64,000 nucleotides of DNA from Paenisporosarcina quisquiliarum (GCF_027563315.1 NZ_JAMKBJ010000005.1:150673-214672), one strand, 5' to 3'; positions 37,349 through 46,668 are shown, numbered from the stretch's first letter. Made by a program: numbers and translations. Notes: generated by a model not told the origin, from the sequence alone.

Positions 37349-38416
37349 TTACGGCGTAAAAGTAACCATTTGGTCGATACCAGGGTTTGTTTTGACAAAA
37401 TGAATCCAGCTTTTTCCTGGAACTAGTTTAGCAGGTTCGCCATTTTCCAATGGGACGAGCACGCCATCTATTTGTTGCCATTCGATTTCTTTCATCATAC
37501 CTGCTTGGAATAAGTAGCCTTTGCCACCCGATGTTAAATCAAGTTGTTGTCTTCCTGCGGCATCAATTGTCTGATGGGCCATTTCAAAAAACATTACATT
37601 GGCTAAACGAATCTCTTCGTCAGTCTCTCGATCAATCGTTACAACCCCTCCAGAAGAACGAGAGTATTGTTGAGTAAGTGTATCATATGAATACACATGG
37701 TGGAAGTCTTCACTCCCGCCGTAGCGAACATCAATCGTTGATGCAAGGGCACTCAGAGGTACTTCTTCTTCTAAATCATAGAATGCCAGGCTCGGAACTT
37801 TTTCGATTTCCTGTCGAGCTTCCACTTTGTCCATTCCAGCAATGACATGTTCTCCTGAAATGTAAGAATTATGTGGTGCAACTCGATCTCGGGAACGGAA
37901 AAACAATGTGCCGTCATATTGCATTCCATTAATGTTGTCCACGTAACCTGTTGTTAACATGAGGCGCGCTTCCGGGCTATAGCCATGAGCAACATAAAAG
38001 GCGTCAAGGCCAGATGCAATTTCAATAAAGTAATCACGTGCACTTCGGACCGGTCCAATTCGATCCGGCAATTCGCTTTGATATAAAGCAAGCAGACGTG
38101 TCACGCTTCCTTCCGCTACCATTTCATACACAATATCAGCACTCGCCAGTCCCGATTGTGGTCTTGCTTTCGGATGATTATTGATTGTGACCAACACAGG
38201 ACGTTTCGTGAATTCTTCTTCGGAACGCTCACCTGTAAAAGGTGCGGCATAAGGTAAGGTTACCACTTCATCAACTTCATCTTCGTCGTCTTCCGATGGA
38301 TTCTCATCTGTCGTTTCATCAACAATTGGGTCTTCTGCGTCGACTGTTTCTTCTTTGTCTTTTGAACAGCCTGTAATCATCAGCAGTAACACCATCATGA
38401 ACAGCAAATTCTTCAT
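37349..38416 (-). CDS. yerB: DUF3048 family lipoprotein YerB
   Basis: A 355-residue secreted protein with lipobox MITGC (Cys 17), an acidic linker rich in Asp/Glu, and two DUF3048 domains: RPVLVTINNHPKARPQSGLA with DIVYEMVAEGSVTRLLALYQ in the first, and a second half with KSWIHFVKTNPG at the end. Function unknown; it is widespread in Bacillales. GGGGG precedes the ATG by 11 nt. It follows yerA by 13 bp. Confidence 0.9.
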   Translation of the reverse strand: MKNLLFMMVLLLMITGCSKDKEETVDAEDPIVDETTDENPSEDDEDEVDEVVTLPYAAPFTGERSEEEFTKRPVLVTINNHPKARPQSGLASADIVYEMVAEGSVTRLLALYQSELPDRIGPVRSARDYFIEIASGLDAFYVAHGYSPEARLMLTTGYVDNINGMQYDGTLFFRSRDRVAPHNSYISGEHVIAGMDKVEARQEIEKVPSLAFYDLEEEVPLSALASTIDVRYGGSEDFHHVYSYDTLTQQYSRSSGGVVTIDRETDEEIRLANVMFFEMAHQTIDAAGRQQLDLTSGGKGYLFQAGMMKEIEWQQIDGVLVPLENGEPAKLVPGKSWIHFVKTNPGIDQMVTFTP

Positions 38417-38429
38417 TTCCCTGAACCCC

Positions 38430-40163
38430 CTAAGATCTCATGAATGAAGGGAATAACACAGACTTTTTCATGACATCATAAATGCCGCGTTGTGTAATTC
38501 GGACATATGGTAAATGTGTCGATTGCAAAAATAACAACGTATAAATCGCATCCCCATGTGTATACCCTCGATCACTTAATGCTTTCTTCAGTGTCAATTC
38601 CCGCTCAATTAAATCTTCCACTTTTTCATTCGATAATCCTCCACCGATTGCCAGTGGTATATGTGCAATGACTTCACCTTGCTCAGCAAGCACGATGCCG
38701 CCTTTCATCTTTTTCATTTCATTGAAAGCTACTAGCATATCCTGATGGTTCTTTCCGATGAGGATAATATCTCCTGTATTCGAGTAAGACGATGCAAAGC
38801 CCTGCACGGAATTCGCAAAACCTTTGATCATCGTATTCACTCGCCACTTGCCATCTCGGTCAACTAACATTAAATAACTTTCGTCATGATCGGAACTTAA
38901 GCTACTATCCCCAGCATAAACCGAAACGCTATAAGGTTTTGTGATGACATCATTAACCATTTCAATTCCAAAAGGCATCGAGAATTGGAAATCTCCATCA
39001 TCTAAATCGAACGTTAAATCCAGTTCACCTAGAACGGACCAATCAATTTTAGGCAACTCCTGAACTTGCTTGCCATCCTTCTTGAGCCATTCCCCTTTAG
39101 ACAGCACGCTGACCGGAACTGGATTGCGTTCGTTTTCAAGGAAGTTTAATGAAGCTAATCTACCTGTGGCAATAAAGCCATGCAGACTGGTCATGTTGTA
39201 ATAACGCGCAACATTATAGGAAGCCATCTGATAGGCATCAATTGGTTTCACTCCTGCATCGAGTGCAACTTGAATGCATTTATCCATCACACCGTCAATA
39301 TGGAAGGACGGTGTTGAACCGTCAGTTGTCATCATTAAATGATCAAAAACATCCAATCCTTTATCCACAATTTCTTTTAATAAATGAGGAAGATCAGGTC
39401 GAATGGATGAATGTCGCAACGTCACGGCGTAACCGTGCAACAAACGTCTTTCCACTTCTTCTAACGTCATGGCTTCGTGGTCACCGTCGCACCCTAGCAA
39501 ACGCATGCGCGCCAATGTTTTATCTGATGCACCAGGTAAATGGGCTTCCATTTTTTTGCCTTTTGATTTTGCCGTTTGCAACCAATACAGCATTTGGTCA
39601 TCACCTGCAAGCAATCGTGGCCACGCTGTCAATTCGCCGCCCATAAGAACTTCTGGACGGTCCAACCATTCACCAATCGATTTCGTGGTGAACAGTTCAT
39701 CTTCATTTTCAAGCTCTGTTTGGGAATCAAATCGAGCCCACCAGTAAAATGAAAACGGAAGTTTATTCAATTGATCCAATATTGTAAACGCTTTCTCGTT
39801 TTCTAATAAAAGAAAGAGTATGAGATTGTCTGATAGAAATGTAGTCGTGCCTAATTGTGCTGCATAATCAGCAAATGTTTGGGGATGATAAAGTTGAAAT
39901 GGGTGAACATGAGGTTCGATATATCCAGGCACAATCACCTGTCCACTTGCATCAATTATTTCTGCATCAGTCGTCTGTGCGGGCATGTTTGGACCTGCAT
40001 ACACAATGCGGTCTTTGGCAATCCAAATGTTGCCTTCCACCCATTTCTTCAGCACGCTATGTAAGTATGTCGCATTCACAATAATTTTATCAGGGCTTGT
40101 TTTTCCATCAATCATGCTCAATTGGTGACGTATTTCCCCAATTTTCCACAACGGGTGTTGCAT
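38430..40163 (-). CDS. yerA: Adenine deaminase-like amidohydrolase YerA
   Basis: A 577-residue amidohydrolase. The metal motif is EPHVHPFQL near residue 96; further ligands are in EAHLPGASDKTLARMRLLGC and TLRHSSIRPDL. It resembles the Ade family and is annotated as putative adenine deaminase in B. subtilis, although activity on adenine is not certain for YerA. The ATG at 40163 was chosen (GGAAGGAG upstream), giving the MQHPLWKIGEIRHQL start. Operon with yerB. Confidence 0.88.
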   Translation of the reverse strand: MQHPLWKIGEIRHQLSMIDGKTSPDKIIVNATYLHSVLKKWVEGNIWIAKDRIVYAGPNMPAQTTDAEIIDASGQVIVPGYIEPHVHPFQLYHPQTFADYAAQLGTTTFLSDNLILFLLLENEKAFTILDQLNKLPFSFYWWARFDSQTELENEDELFTTKSIGEWLDRPEVLMGGELTAWPRLLAGDDQMLYWLQTAKSKGKKMEAHLPGASDKTLARMRLLGCDGDHEAMTLEEVERRLLHGYAVTLRHSSIRPDLPHLLKEIVDKGLDVFDHLMMTTDGSTPSFHIDGVMDKCIQVALDAGVKPIDAYQMASYNVARYYNMTSLHGFIATGRLASLNFLENERNPVPVSVLSKGEWLKKDGKQVQELPKIDWSVLGELDLTFDLDDGDFQFSMPFGIEMVNDVITKPYSVSVYAGDSSLSSDHDESYLMLVDRDGKWRVNTMIKGFANSVQGFASSYSNTGDIILIGKNHQDMLVAFNEMKKMKGGIVLAEQGEVIAHIPLAIGGGLSNEKVEDLIERELTLKKALSDRGYTHGDAIYTLLFLQSTHLPYVRITQRGIYDVMKKSVLFPSFMRS

Positions 40164-40279
40164 AGTATCCACTCTCCTTCCACGTACGGGTATCATTTTT
40201 TTATACTAGCATACCAACTTTGGAAAATATAGACGGCATGAACACTTTTTCGAAAATTCAGATAGGAGGAAACACGGAA

Positions 40280-40639
40280 ATGTCACAAACACAAAACATA
40301 AGCACACGCAACGCACTGGCAAGACTTTCACTAGGACTTAGTATGCTCGCTTATGGGACAGCTAAACTCGCTCGCAACCCTCACTGCAACAAAGGACGCA
40401 TGATGGTTGCGCTTGGTGCCATGAAAGCTGCAGAAGGAACAGTGAAATTCTGTCCATTGAAAGCCATGATGCAACAACAAGGAATGACGGGCCAAACCGG
40501 TACTGCGCCGGAAATCGGAAAACTAATGAAGGATTTCGCGGGTGCAGGTATGACAGGACACGCGACATCCGGAACCGGTGCTGGAGTAGGTAATATGATG
40601 AAGGATCTCGCTGGAAAAGGCATGTCGGTTACGACTTGA
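40280..40639 (+). CDS. Small DUF2892-like protein, 119 aa
   Basis: Starts with NALARLSLGLSMLAYGTAKLAR, a hydrophobic Gly-rich helix typical of the DUF2892 (YgaP-like) membrane module, then a second weak one with MMVALGAMKAAEGTVKFCPL. The last 50 residues are Gly/Thr/Met-rich with a repeat of GAGMTG and MMKDLAGKGM. AGGAGG precedes the ATG at 40280 by 10 nt. It is divergent from yerA. The role is unknown. Confidence 0.7.
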   Translation: MSQTQNISTRNALARLSLGLSMLAYGTAKLARNPHCNKGRMMVALGAMKAAEGTVKFCPLKAMMQQQGMTGQTGTAPEIGKLMKDFAGAGMTGHATSGTGAGVGNMMKDLAGKGMSVTT

Positions 40640-40656
40640 TTTGATTGTGGTGTGGT

Positions 40657-40736
40657 GTTATCTGGGGTAAGGTCTTGGATAACTGGGGTAACTCTTGCGT
40701 TAATTGGGGTAACTAACTGTTTAACTGGGGTTGAAC
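40657..40736 (+). repeat. 21-bp-period intergenic array B (core GTTAACTGGGGTAAC)
   Basis: Copies start at 40657, 40678, 40699 and 40720, exactly 21 bp apart. The core (G/T)TTAACTGGGGTAA(C) belongs to the same word family as array A (9666-9786), 31 kb away. It lies between a DUF2892-like gene and its terminator. Confidence 0.9.
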
Positions 40737-40747
40737 AATAAATTAAG

Positions 40748-40787
40748 TAAAAGACAGTCCCAAAAAATTTTGGGACTGCCTTTTTTA
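40748..40787 (+). terminator. Terminator after array B
   Basis: CAGTCCCAAAA-aa-TTTTGGGACTG followed by CCTTTTTT, a strong stem. It ends transcription of the DUF2892-like gene and the array. Confidence 0.9.
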
Positions 40788-40872
40788 TATGAATAGAACC
40801 TCTAATTAAAGTTTCAAACATTTCCAATATGTTACAATATAAGAAAATTATTTGCATATGGGGGCATGGCGG

Positions 40873-41058
40873 ATGAGTTTTGGTTTAATCATGTATATGG
40901 GCGTAATTATTGGTCTAAGTGTGATTTTTGTACTCTCTTTTACTTTTTTCATTCGAAGAATCCTAATTAATTCTACAGTTAAAAAAACTCGTTTGTTGGA
41001 GATTGATAAGAAACTTGATAAAATCATAGATTTACTTGAATTGAATAAAAGTGTCTAA
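40873..41058 (+). CDS. Small membrane protein with a cytoplasmic coiled tail, 61 aa
   Basis: One hydrophobic helix (MYMGVIIGLSVIFVLSFTFF) then FIRRILINSTVKKTRLLEID and a helical KLDKIIDLLELNK tail. GGGGG precedes the ATG at 40873 by 8 nt. Its end overlaps the next gene by 8 nt, so they are one operon. No family recognised. Confidence 0.6.
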   Translation: MSFGLIMYMGVIIGLSVIFVLSFTFFIRRILINSTVKKTRLLEIDKKLDKIIDLLELNKSV

Positions 41059-41515
41059 CAATGAGAGATGTCAATTTCTTGTACACAAAAGTAGAATGTA
41101 TGGCATTGTCGTTTCATTTGCACTGATTACACCTTTATTGCTTATTAATCATTTTTTGTTTAACAACATCATGAACATACTTATTCCATTGATAGTAATA
41201 ATGGTCACTGTATCTAGCTTGAGGCATGTGAAATCTTCGCATTGGTATTTCCGAGTAGCTCCCATTGTTTTGATTGGTATAGCTGTCTACCTTGTTTTAC
41301 CGAGTTATACTTTGTCTCGTGCCGAACAAACAATCATGGAATCGGATTCGGGAATCGTGCAGATTGAACAGATGCATAATACACCAATGGAAAACCATGC
41401 ATTTGCTCCATTCGCATCGAAATGGTTTTATACTTTTCGAGTGACAGACTCAGATGGTTCTGAATATGAACTGATTTTCAATCCAGATTCAGGGGAATTT
41501 TTTCACAAAAAATAA
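41051..41515 (+). CDS. Membrane protein of unknown function, 154 aa
   Basis: Three hydrophobic segments in the first 85 residues (GIVVSFALITPLLLINHFLF, then IMNILIPLIVIMVTVSSL, then RVAPIVLIGIAVYLVLP), followed by an extracytoplasmic part with SDGSEYELIFNPDSGEFF, perhaps a small PepSY-like tail. The GTG start overlaps the previous stop and has no strong ribosome site, so the true start could differ. Confidence 0.55.
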   Translation: MSNNERCQFLVHKSRMYGIVVSFALITPLLLINHFLFNNIMNILIPLIVIMVTVSSLRHVKSSHWYFRVAPIVLIGIAVYLVLPSYTLSRAEQTIMESDSGIVQIEQMHNTPMENHAFAPFASKWFYTFRVTDSDGSEYELIFNPDSGEFFHKK

Positions 41516-41626
41516 CGCTCTGCAAATTTAATAATGACAAATCTTTATTTGGTATCCACGGCTGTACGCTTCCCTATTCGGTGTGACCAAATGATCGAAA
41601 AAGAATTCTAACTAAATAAAATGGAA

Positions 41627-41652
41627 AAGATTGTCCAGACGATTGGGCAATC
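41627..41652 (+). terminator. Terminator-like hairpin
   Basis: AAGATTGTCC-agacgatt-GGGCAATCTT followed by ATTGTGTTT; moderate T-run. Confidence 0.6.
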
Positions 41653-41804
41653 TTATTGTGTTTATTGAGACAGAATTAAACTAAAATCACTATATTTCTA
41701 CATAAATATGGAAATTGTTACAAAACATAGACCTAAAGAATCATTCATACTCTAGAATTTTTGTATTAAAATTATTGGTAATACATAGTACTGGAGGTAA
41801 ATTA

Positions 41805-43316
41805 GTGAAAAAATTGATTGGTTTACTATCATTACTTTTATTGGTGTCGATTTTTACACCTTTAAAGTCAACATCAGCAAACACGATGTTTTCAGATGTT
41901 GGAACGACACATAGGGCACAGGAAGAAATCTACTATCTTGTACAAGGAAAAATTGCTAGTGGGGTTTCTTCCACTCAATTTGTTCCAGATAAGCAAGTGA
42001 CTCGCGGTGAAGCTGCTGCAATGATCGGTCGTGCTTTAGGGATGAATGGAGAAAAAGTTGCCACTAAATTTGCTGATGTTCCTTCAAGTAATTTTGCATC
42101 GGGGTACATAAAACAAATGGTGGAAAGAGGCATTATCTCTGGGTATCCAAACGGAACTTTCCGTCCTTATGAAACATTAACTCGTGGGCAGATGGCCGTT
42201 CTAATGAATCGTGCATTTAAATATGGTGGGAACACCGTAAGTGTAGCAAGCGCAAGTTCTACATTGATGGATAAAGGAATCGCTCAAGGAATGGCCGACG
42301 GTTTGTTTGGATCAGACCTTACAATAAAACGTGGAGACTTTGCGGTATTTTTAGCTCGAGGCATTAATACGGATTTCCGAACAACTCAAACTGAAACGTT
42401 CGACCAAACCATGTATGTGAATACGAATAATTTATACTTTAGGACAGGTCCCAACACTTTATATCCTTGGATACAAAAGCTTCACAGCGGACAAGAAGTG
42501 CAATATTCATATTCAATTGGTGATTGGTCAGTCATAAAAGTCGGAGAAATAGTTGGATACGTTCACAGTTCCTTTATTCAAATGGACAAGCCTTTAGATA
42601 TCCAGCCACCAGTTACACCGGCACCTGAACCCGAACCTGAACCAGTTCCTGTACCGGTACCAACACCTCCAGTTGATTCACCGAATACCCTTTCGGACTT
42701 AGTCGTGATTATTGATCCTGGTCATGGAGGAACAGATCCAGGAGCTCCGGGTAATGGATTCCTTGAAAAAAATGTCGTGCTGAACATTTCTAGACATATG
42801 AACTCCTATTTTGCTCAGACACCAATAAAAACTTTCATGACACGAACGGATGATTACTTTGTAACAAGAGATTTCAGAGTAGATTTTGCAGCTAAAAATA
42901 AAGGCGATGTTTTTGTCAGTGTTCATGCCAATGCGTTTAATGGCATAGCAAATGGACAAGAAACCTACTATTACGCTAGAACTGCTGCAACAAATCCGTA
43001 TGAAAAACAATCTCGTGCACTGGCAATTTATATGCAAAATCGGATACTAGAAGCCTGGAACTTAACAGATCGTGGAGTGAAAAATAAAGGTTTCGACGTT
43101 ATTCGTGCAAACACGATGCCAGCTGCTTTAGTGGAAGTGGGCTTCATCGATAGTTCTAAGGATATTGCCTATATTCAAAGTGAAGTAGAACGTGAAAAAA
43201 TGGGGAAAGCTTTATTCCTAGCGACTTTGGATTACTTCTATCATTTTGATGGTCGACAGGATGTACTCGCTCTTTATGAACAATTTGGTGCTGCACCAAG
43301 TAATAGAATACATTAA
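41805..43316 (+). CDS. N-acetylmuramoyl-L-alanine amidase with SLH and SH3 domains
   Basis: A 503-residue secreted cell-wall hydrolase. Signal peptide to about residue 25; two clear SLH repeats (about 28-79 and 87-139) and a third, weak one to about 187; SH3b-like domain (about 205-262, NNLYFRTGPNTLYPWIQKL); a Pro/Glu linker; and an Amidase_3 domain (about 305-490) with zinc His in DPGHGGTDPG, HANAF and the catalytic EVGFID. It cleaves the bond between MurNAc and L-Ala and binds secondary wall polymer by its SLH part. The GTG start has GGAGG upstream. Confidence 0.92.
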   Translation: MKKLIGLLSLLLLVSIFTPLKSTSANTMFSDVGTTHRAQEEIYYLVQGKIASGVSSTQFVPDKQVTRGEAAAMIGRALGMNGEKVATKFADVPSSNFASGYIKQMVERGIISGYPNGTFRPYETLTRGQMAVLMNRAFKYGGNTVSVASASSTLMDKGIAQGMADGLFGSDLTIKRGDFAVFLARGINTDFRTTQTETFDQTMYVNTNNLYFRTGPNTLYPWIQKLHSGQEVQYSYSIGDWSVIKVGEIVGYVHSSFIQMDKPLDIQPPVTPAPEPEPEPVPVPVPTPPVDSPNTLSDLVVIIDPGHGGTDPGAPGNGFLEKNVVLNISRHMNSYFAQTPIKTFMTRTDDYFVTRDFRVDFAAKNKGDVFVSVHANAFNGIANGQETYYYARTAATNPYEKQSRALAIYMQNRILEAWNLTDRGVKNKGFDVIRANTMPAALVEVGFIDSSKDIAYIQSEVEREKMGKALFLATLDYFYHFDGRQDVLALYEQFGAAPSNRIH

Positions 43317-43321
43317 TAGAC

Positions 43322-43359
43322 AAGCTCAAAATGTGTAACAACATTTTGAGCATTTTTTA
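43322..43359 (+). terminator. Terminator of the amidase gene
   Basis: GCTCAAAATG-tgtaacaa-CATTTTGAGC followed by ATTTTTT. Confidence 0.9.
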
Positions 43360-43428
43360 TGGACCGTTGTAAGCATGGGGGCATTCTTCCCGTCAGCAGT
43401 ATGTCACCCATTTTAAGAGATGTTGTAT

Positions 43429-43468
43429 AGAAAAATGCGCCTGGGCATGTTGCTCCAAGCGCATTTAT
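43429..43468 (-). terminator. Terminator of the XRE regulator gene
   Basis: AAATGCGC and GCGCATTT arms, with TGGG/CTCCA inside, and TTTTTC following on the minus strand. Confidence 0.75.
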
Positions 43469-43485
43469 TTAAATGTACTTTTTTA

Positions 43486-43710
43486 TCACGAATCCAAAAT
43501 GTCTTCGTCACCCTTGTATTCTAAAATATCACCAGGCTGACAGTCTAAAGCTTTACAAATAGCTTCTAAAGTTGATAATCGAATCGCTTTTGCCTTTCCA
43601 TTTTTCAATATAGAAAGGTTAGCCATTGTGATTCCAACCCGCTCCGAAAGTTCGGTTACGCTCATTTTCCTTTTAGCCAGCATCACATCAATATTGATTA
43701 TTATCGCCAT
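43486..43710 (-). CDS. XRE family (YozG-like) transcriptional regulator, 74 aa
   Basis: A small Cro/C1-type helix-turn-helix protein: KMSVTELSERVGITMANLSI and LSTLEAICKALDCQPGDILE. It is paired with a DUF2975 membrane protein 10 bp upstream, an arrangement known from yozG-yoaS. The ATG at 43710 is preceded by GAGGTGA at 5 nt; a GTG at 43719 lies on the site. It might regulate in response to its membrane partner. Confidence 0.85.
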   Translation of the reverse strand: MAIIINIDVMLAKRKMSVTELSERVGITMANLSILKNGKAKAIRLSTLEAICKALDCQPGDILEYKGDEDILDS

Positions 43711-43720
43711 TGTTTTCACC

Positions 43721-44200
43721 TCAGACCGTTAAATCGTTTTCTGATTTTATATCGATAGCATTTTTTAATAGCTTTTGAAGAACAGCTGCGAACACTGCAA
43801 TCACAATTGAACCAAACATTGTGACCAATCCGATTCCTGCGAGACCTGGGGCGTCATCTACTTCCGCCATATAAAACAAGATTGGCATGCACACCAGATA
43901 CAAGCTGCTGATTGTGATTCCACAATATTTTATGTTCTTTAAAGCCTTTACCGATAATTCCGAGAAAGCGATGTTCTTATCAATATAATTTAAAAGCCTT
44001 AAAGCCTGATACAATGCAACAATATACGTTACAGCCGTCGCAAACATGGCGATTAAAAAGGGATATTGCAAATAAGCGAACTTTGGCATGATCTCTGCTA
44101 CAAAACTTGACAGCTCAGGCAATACAAAAATACACACAGCCAAAACCGGAATGACCATCAGAAAAATAACAACCTTTAAAAAGAGTGTTTCCCGTTTCAT
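43721..44200 (-). CDS. DUF2975 membrane protein, 159 aa
   Basis: Four hydrophobic segments: VVIFLMVIPVLAVCIFVLP, FLIAMFATAVTYIVALYQAL, YCGITISSLYLVCMPILF, and GLVTMFGSIVIAVFAAVL. The loop YIDKNIAFSELSVKALKNIK is the typical DUF2975 feature. It is followed at once by an XRE regulator gene (10 bp), as in the YoaS-YozG pair. Function is not established. Confidence 0.85.
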   Translation of the reverse strand: MKRETLFLKVVIFLMVIPVLAVCIFVLPELSSFVAEIMPKFAYLQYPFLIAMFATAVTYIVALYQALRLLNYIDKNIAFSELSVKALKNIKYCGITISSLYLVCMPILFYMAEVDDAPGLAGIGLVTMFGSIVIAVFAAVLQKLLKNAIDIKSENDLTV

Positions 44201-44325
44201 AAAAAGCTCCTCACTTATTATTTTTAAATTGATTTTACCACAACTTTTATCGTTTTGCGATAAAAATATGTCGTTTTCAATTGTATGTTTGATGTTATTT
44301 AAAGATGCTTTTAATTTTCGACAAA

Positions 44326-44358
44326 GAAAAAAACATTTCTGACGACAAAGAAATGCTT
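44326..44358 (-). terminator. Terminator of the 44412-44708 gene
   Basis: On the minus strand CATTTCT-ttgtcgtc-AGAAATG then TTTTTTTC. Confidence 0.75.
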
Positions 44359-44411
44359 TTAAAGATCAATTATTCAGCTGCTTATCTTTCTAAGCTTATT
44401 GGTTTTGGCTA

Positions 44412-44708
44412 TTAGTTGAAAAAATCCAACCACCAGGGATAATCAAATTGACCATCTGAAATCTGATAGAAGTTACCAAATACACCTAAATGAGTCATCC
44501 CATGTTCATGAGCGACTACTGGTGTGTACGTTGAAAACACATAAAAGTTAATTCTTTCAATTTGAACATGAATACTTGATGGTTTTTCTTCCCAATCATT
44601 AAACTGAAGGTATTCCTGTTTAGTTGGGTTTGTAGCTATGAATAAAACAATAAGAAGAACAAGAAAAGCACTAATGATATACCTCTTTTTCACCTTATTC
44701 ATTATCAT
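44412..44708 (-). CDS. Small membrane-anchored protein, 98 aa
   Basis: One N-terminal helix (YIISAFLVLLIVLFIAT) followed by an extracytoplasmic part with VQIERINFYVFSTYTPVVAH and GMTHLGVFGNFYQISDGQFD. Similar small proteins of unknown role are common in Bacillus. Of the clustered start codons, ATG 44708 is 4 nt from GGGGG and ATG 44702 is 10 nt from it, so the start is uncertain by two codons. Confidence 0.65.
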   Translation of the reverse strand: MIMNKVKKRYIISAFLVLLIVLFIATNPTKQEYLQFNDWEEKPSSIHVQIERINFYVFSTYTPVVAHEHGMTHLGVFGNFYQISDGQFDYPWWLDFFN

Positions 44709-44780
44709 CAAGCCCCCTTGGGATTCTTATTCGACTAACCTCCTGGTGAGTTCAATGAAGTTAGAAAATAAATCATCCTG

Positions 44781-45116
44781 TTATTCCTTTAACAATTTGT
44801 GCTGTTTATGAATTCTGGGAATGACTAGCCACTTAGTGATTATATAAATCATAATAAATAAAAAACAACTTAATGCGGTAGTGTCGCTTTTAACTAGATT
44901 GGATTGAATAAGTTGAATTGCAACTAGTATGTTTAAAATATACGAAATGAGAAATCCAAATAGTGATCCACACGCTAGATAATAAGCAAATAATGACCTT
45001 TTGTAATTAGCTTTTACATTTTGGATAATCAAAATGTGTTGGATTTGTCTTACTAAACTATATGTTGTACCTATTATTATAAATGCGACCATAACGTAAC
45101 TAATTGAATCATCCAC
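44781..45116 (-). CDS. Membrane protein of unknown function, 111 aa
   Basis: Three hydrophobic stretches (VMVAFIIIGTTYSLV, LACGSLFGFLISYILNILVA, CFLFIMIYIITKWLVIP) and a basic C-terminus. The GTG start has GGAGG 10 nt upstream. No family recognised; it is part of the AT-rich run of membrane-protein genes. Confidence 0.6.
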   Translation of the reverse strand: MDDSISYVMVAFIIIGTTYSLVRQIQHILIIQNVKANYKRSLFAYYLACGSLFGFLISYILNILVAIQLIQSNLVKSDTTALSCFLFIMIYIITKWLVIPRIHKQHKLLKE

Positions 45117-45186
45117 TATTTCACATCCTCCATCTGAAATGAAGCACCGGTTAGTTAAAGAAGATAAAAGACTTGTTGAATAAAAA

Positions 45187-45573
45187 TCAAATTGTATTTC
45201 TCTTAATTAAAGAAGCGATTACAAGAATACCGATTAAAGCGATAACCAAATGAGGTGATGCAAACATCCAATGAGCTACAAAATTACTTGGCGGTGTTCC
45301 ATCTGATATACCACTACCGTTAAAGGTAAACCATAAAATTATTGCAGGAACTTGTATTAACATTAGGAGAAAGACTAAAACCATTTCAACATTGGCCGAT
45401 ACTTTATTCTTGTTTATCCCAAAGTAAACGACCATTCCTCCAAGAATAATTGCTAAAAGACCCCAAGTATCAACTATTGACTCTGTTGGACCAAATATGC
45501 CTAATACATAAAGCAAACCTGTAAAAATCGTCAATATCCCTACCAGAATTTTTAATTTTGCTGAATTCCTCAC
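45187..45573 (-). CDS. Four-helix membrane protein, 128 aa
   Basis: Hydrophobic segments ILVGILTIFTGLLYVLGIFG, LLAIILGGMVVYFGI, MVLVFLLMLIQVPAIILWF and HLVIALIGILVIASLI. The GTG start has AGGGGG 8 nt upstream. Nothing recognisable in the loops. Probably monocistronic. Confidence 0.65.
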   Translation of the reverse strand: MRNSAKLKILVGILTIFTGLLYVLGIFGPTESIVDTWGLLAIILGGMVVYFGINKNKVSANVEMVLVFLLMLIQVPAIILWFTFNGSGISDGTPPSNFVAHWMFASPHLVIALIGILVIASLIKRNTI

Positions 45574-45665
45574 TTTCTCAACCCCCTAACTATCATTTTC
45601 ATGTTCTTCCATATGCAACCCTATAATCTTTAACTAAAGCTCTTTTTAATAAGCAGCATTAATTT

Positions 45666-46253
45666 TTATTGGTTAACGCTAATACTTAAACCCCATATTC
45701 TTTGAACGTTTAGTAATTCCTGTTCATTGAATTCCATTCTATAAATATCAGGTTTTGATGTGCTATGTAAGAAATTCAAGTCATAGGTGCTATCGAAATA
45801 TCCCATCATCAAAGTCATAATTGCCCCGTGAGTTCCGATCACTACTTTTTTATTTCTCAATGTATCTAAAAGTTCTTTTAAAACTTTTATAGCTCTTTTT
45901 TGACAATCAGCATTCGATTCTCCTCCTTTTAAGGAAAAATTCGAATCGAAAAACGACTTTTCTAAAATTGTATTCAATTCCTTATCAGCCAATCTTTTGT
46001 TTTCAGAAGAAAATATCTTTTCCTTTAAATCCTCAAAGACTAAAACTTCTTTACCTAATTGTTGAGCTAACTTTTCAACAGTCAATATTGAACGAATGTA
46101 TGGGCTCGAAACAACTGCATCAATTTTTTCATCTTTCAATATATCAGTAATTCGTTGAGCAGCTAGATAACCTTTTTCGGTTAATTCTCTTGTTCTCTCA
46201 TTTCCCTCTTTTGGCGACTCACCGTGTCTAACCATATACACAACTGTACTCAA
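45666..46253 (-). CDS. Histidine phosphatase family protein
   Basis: A 195-residue phosphoglycerate-mutase-like phosphatase. Catalytic VRHGES (His 10) at the N-terminus, SSPYIRSILTVEKLA with the conserved Arg, and the second His in VIGTHGAIMTLMM. Substrate unknown; the family covers sugar phosphates and others. The TTG start is supported by GAGGGGAA 7-8 nt upstream. A lipoprotein gene lies 13 bp upstream in the same direction, so they probably form one transcript. Confidence 0.85.
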   Translation of the reverse strand: MSTVVYMVRHGESPKEGNERTRELTEKGYLAAQRITDILKDEKIDAVVSSPYIRSILTVEKLAQQLGKEVLVFEDLKEKIFSSENKRLADKELNTILEKSFFDSNFSLKGGESNADCQKRAIKVLKELLDTLRNKKVVIGTHGAIMTLMMGYFDSTYDLNFLHSTSKPDIYRMEFNEQELLNVQRIWGLSISVNQ

Positions 46254-46266
46254 TACATTTCCCCTC

Positions 46267-46668
46267 TCAATAAGTTTCTCTTATTTTTCCTTCTTCAATA
46301 TTTTCTTTAAAAAATTCCTTGGCTTTATTTATGTCATTTGTTTGGAAAATATTTTCTTCAGAATCTAAAAAGATATAGTAAGGAGTCTTATTTATATTGA
46401 ATTGAGCGCCATATAATTGGTTGAAATCTTGTAGTTCAATGGGTATCAGTGTTGACATTTTATGAGGTGGCTCTGATTTTAGAAATGTAGGAAGCATTTC
46501 ATCGGTTATTTCTTGATTGATCGTTACAGAAAAATCATCTATATAGAAGACGGTATATTCTCCTTCATCTGGAACATCCAGTTTTTCAGGAAAGTTAATA
46601 GAAGTAGTTTTTGAACATCCACACAACAATAGTGCGATAAGTATTAAAGGGAGAAGATTGTAATTCAA
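46267..46668 (-). CDS. Lipoprotein of unknown function, 133 aa
   Basis: Lipobox LLCGC (Cys 18) after a hydrophobic signal part. The mature protein has FYIDDFSVTINQEITDEMLP and YYIFLDSEENIFQTNDINKA. The TTG start has AGGAGG 10 nt upstream. Likely in one transcript with the phosphatase gene. No family recognised. Confidence 0.7.
   Translation of the reverse strand: MNYNLLPLILIALLLCGCSKTTSINFPEKLDVPDEGEYTVFYIDDFSVTINQEITDEMLPTFLKSEPPHKMSTLIPIELQDFNQLYGAQFNINKTPYYIFLDSEENIFQTNDINKAKEFFKENIEEGKIRETY

Noticed and set aside
40381..40857. Minus-strand frame of 158 codons across array B
   Set aside because: Mostly antisense to the DUF2892-like gene, crosses its terminator, and has no ribosome site.
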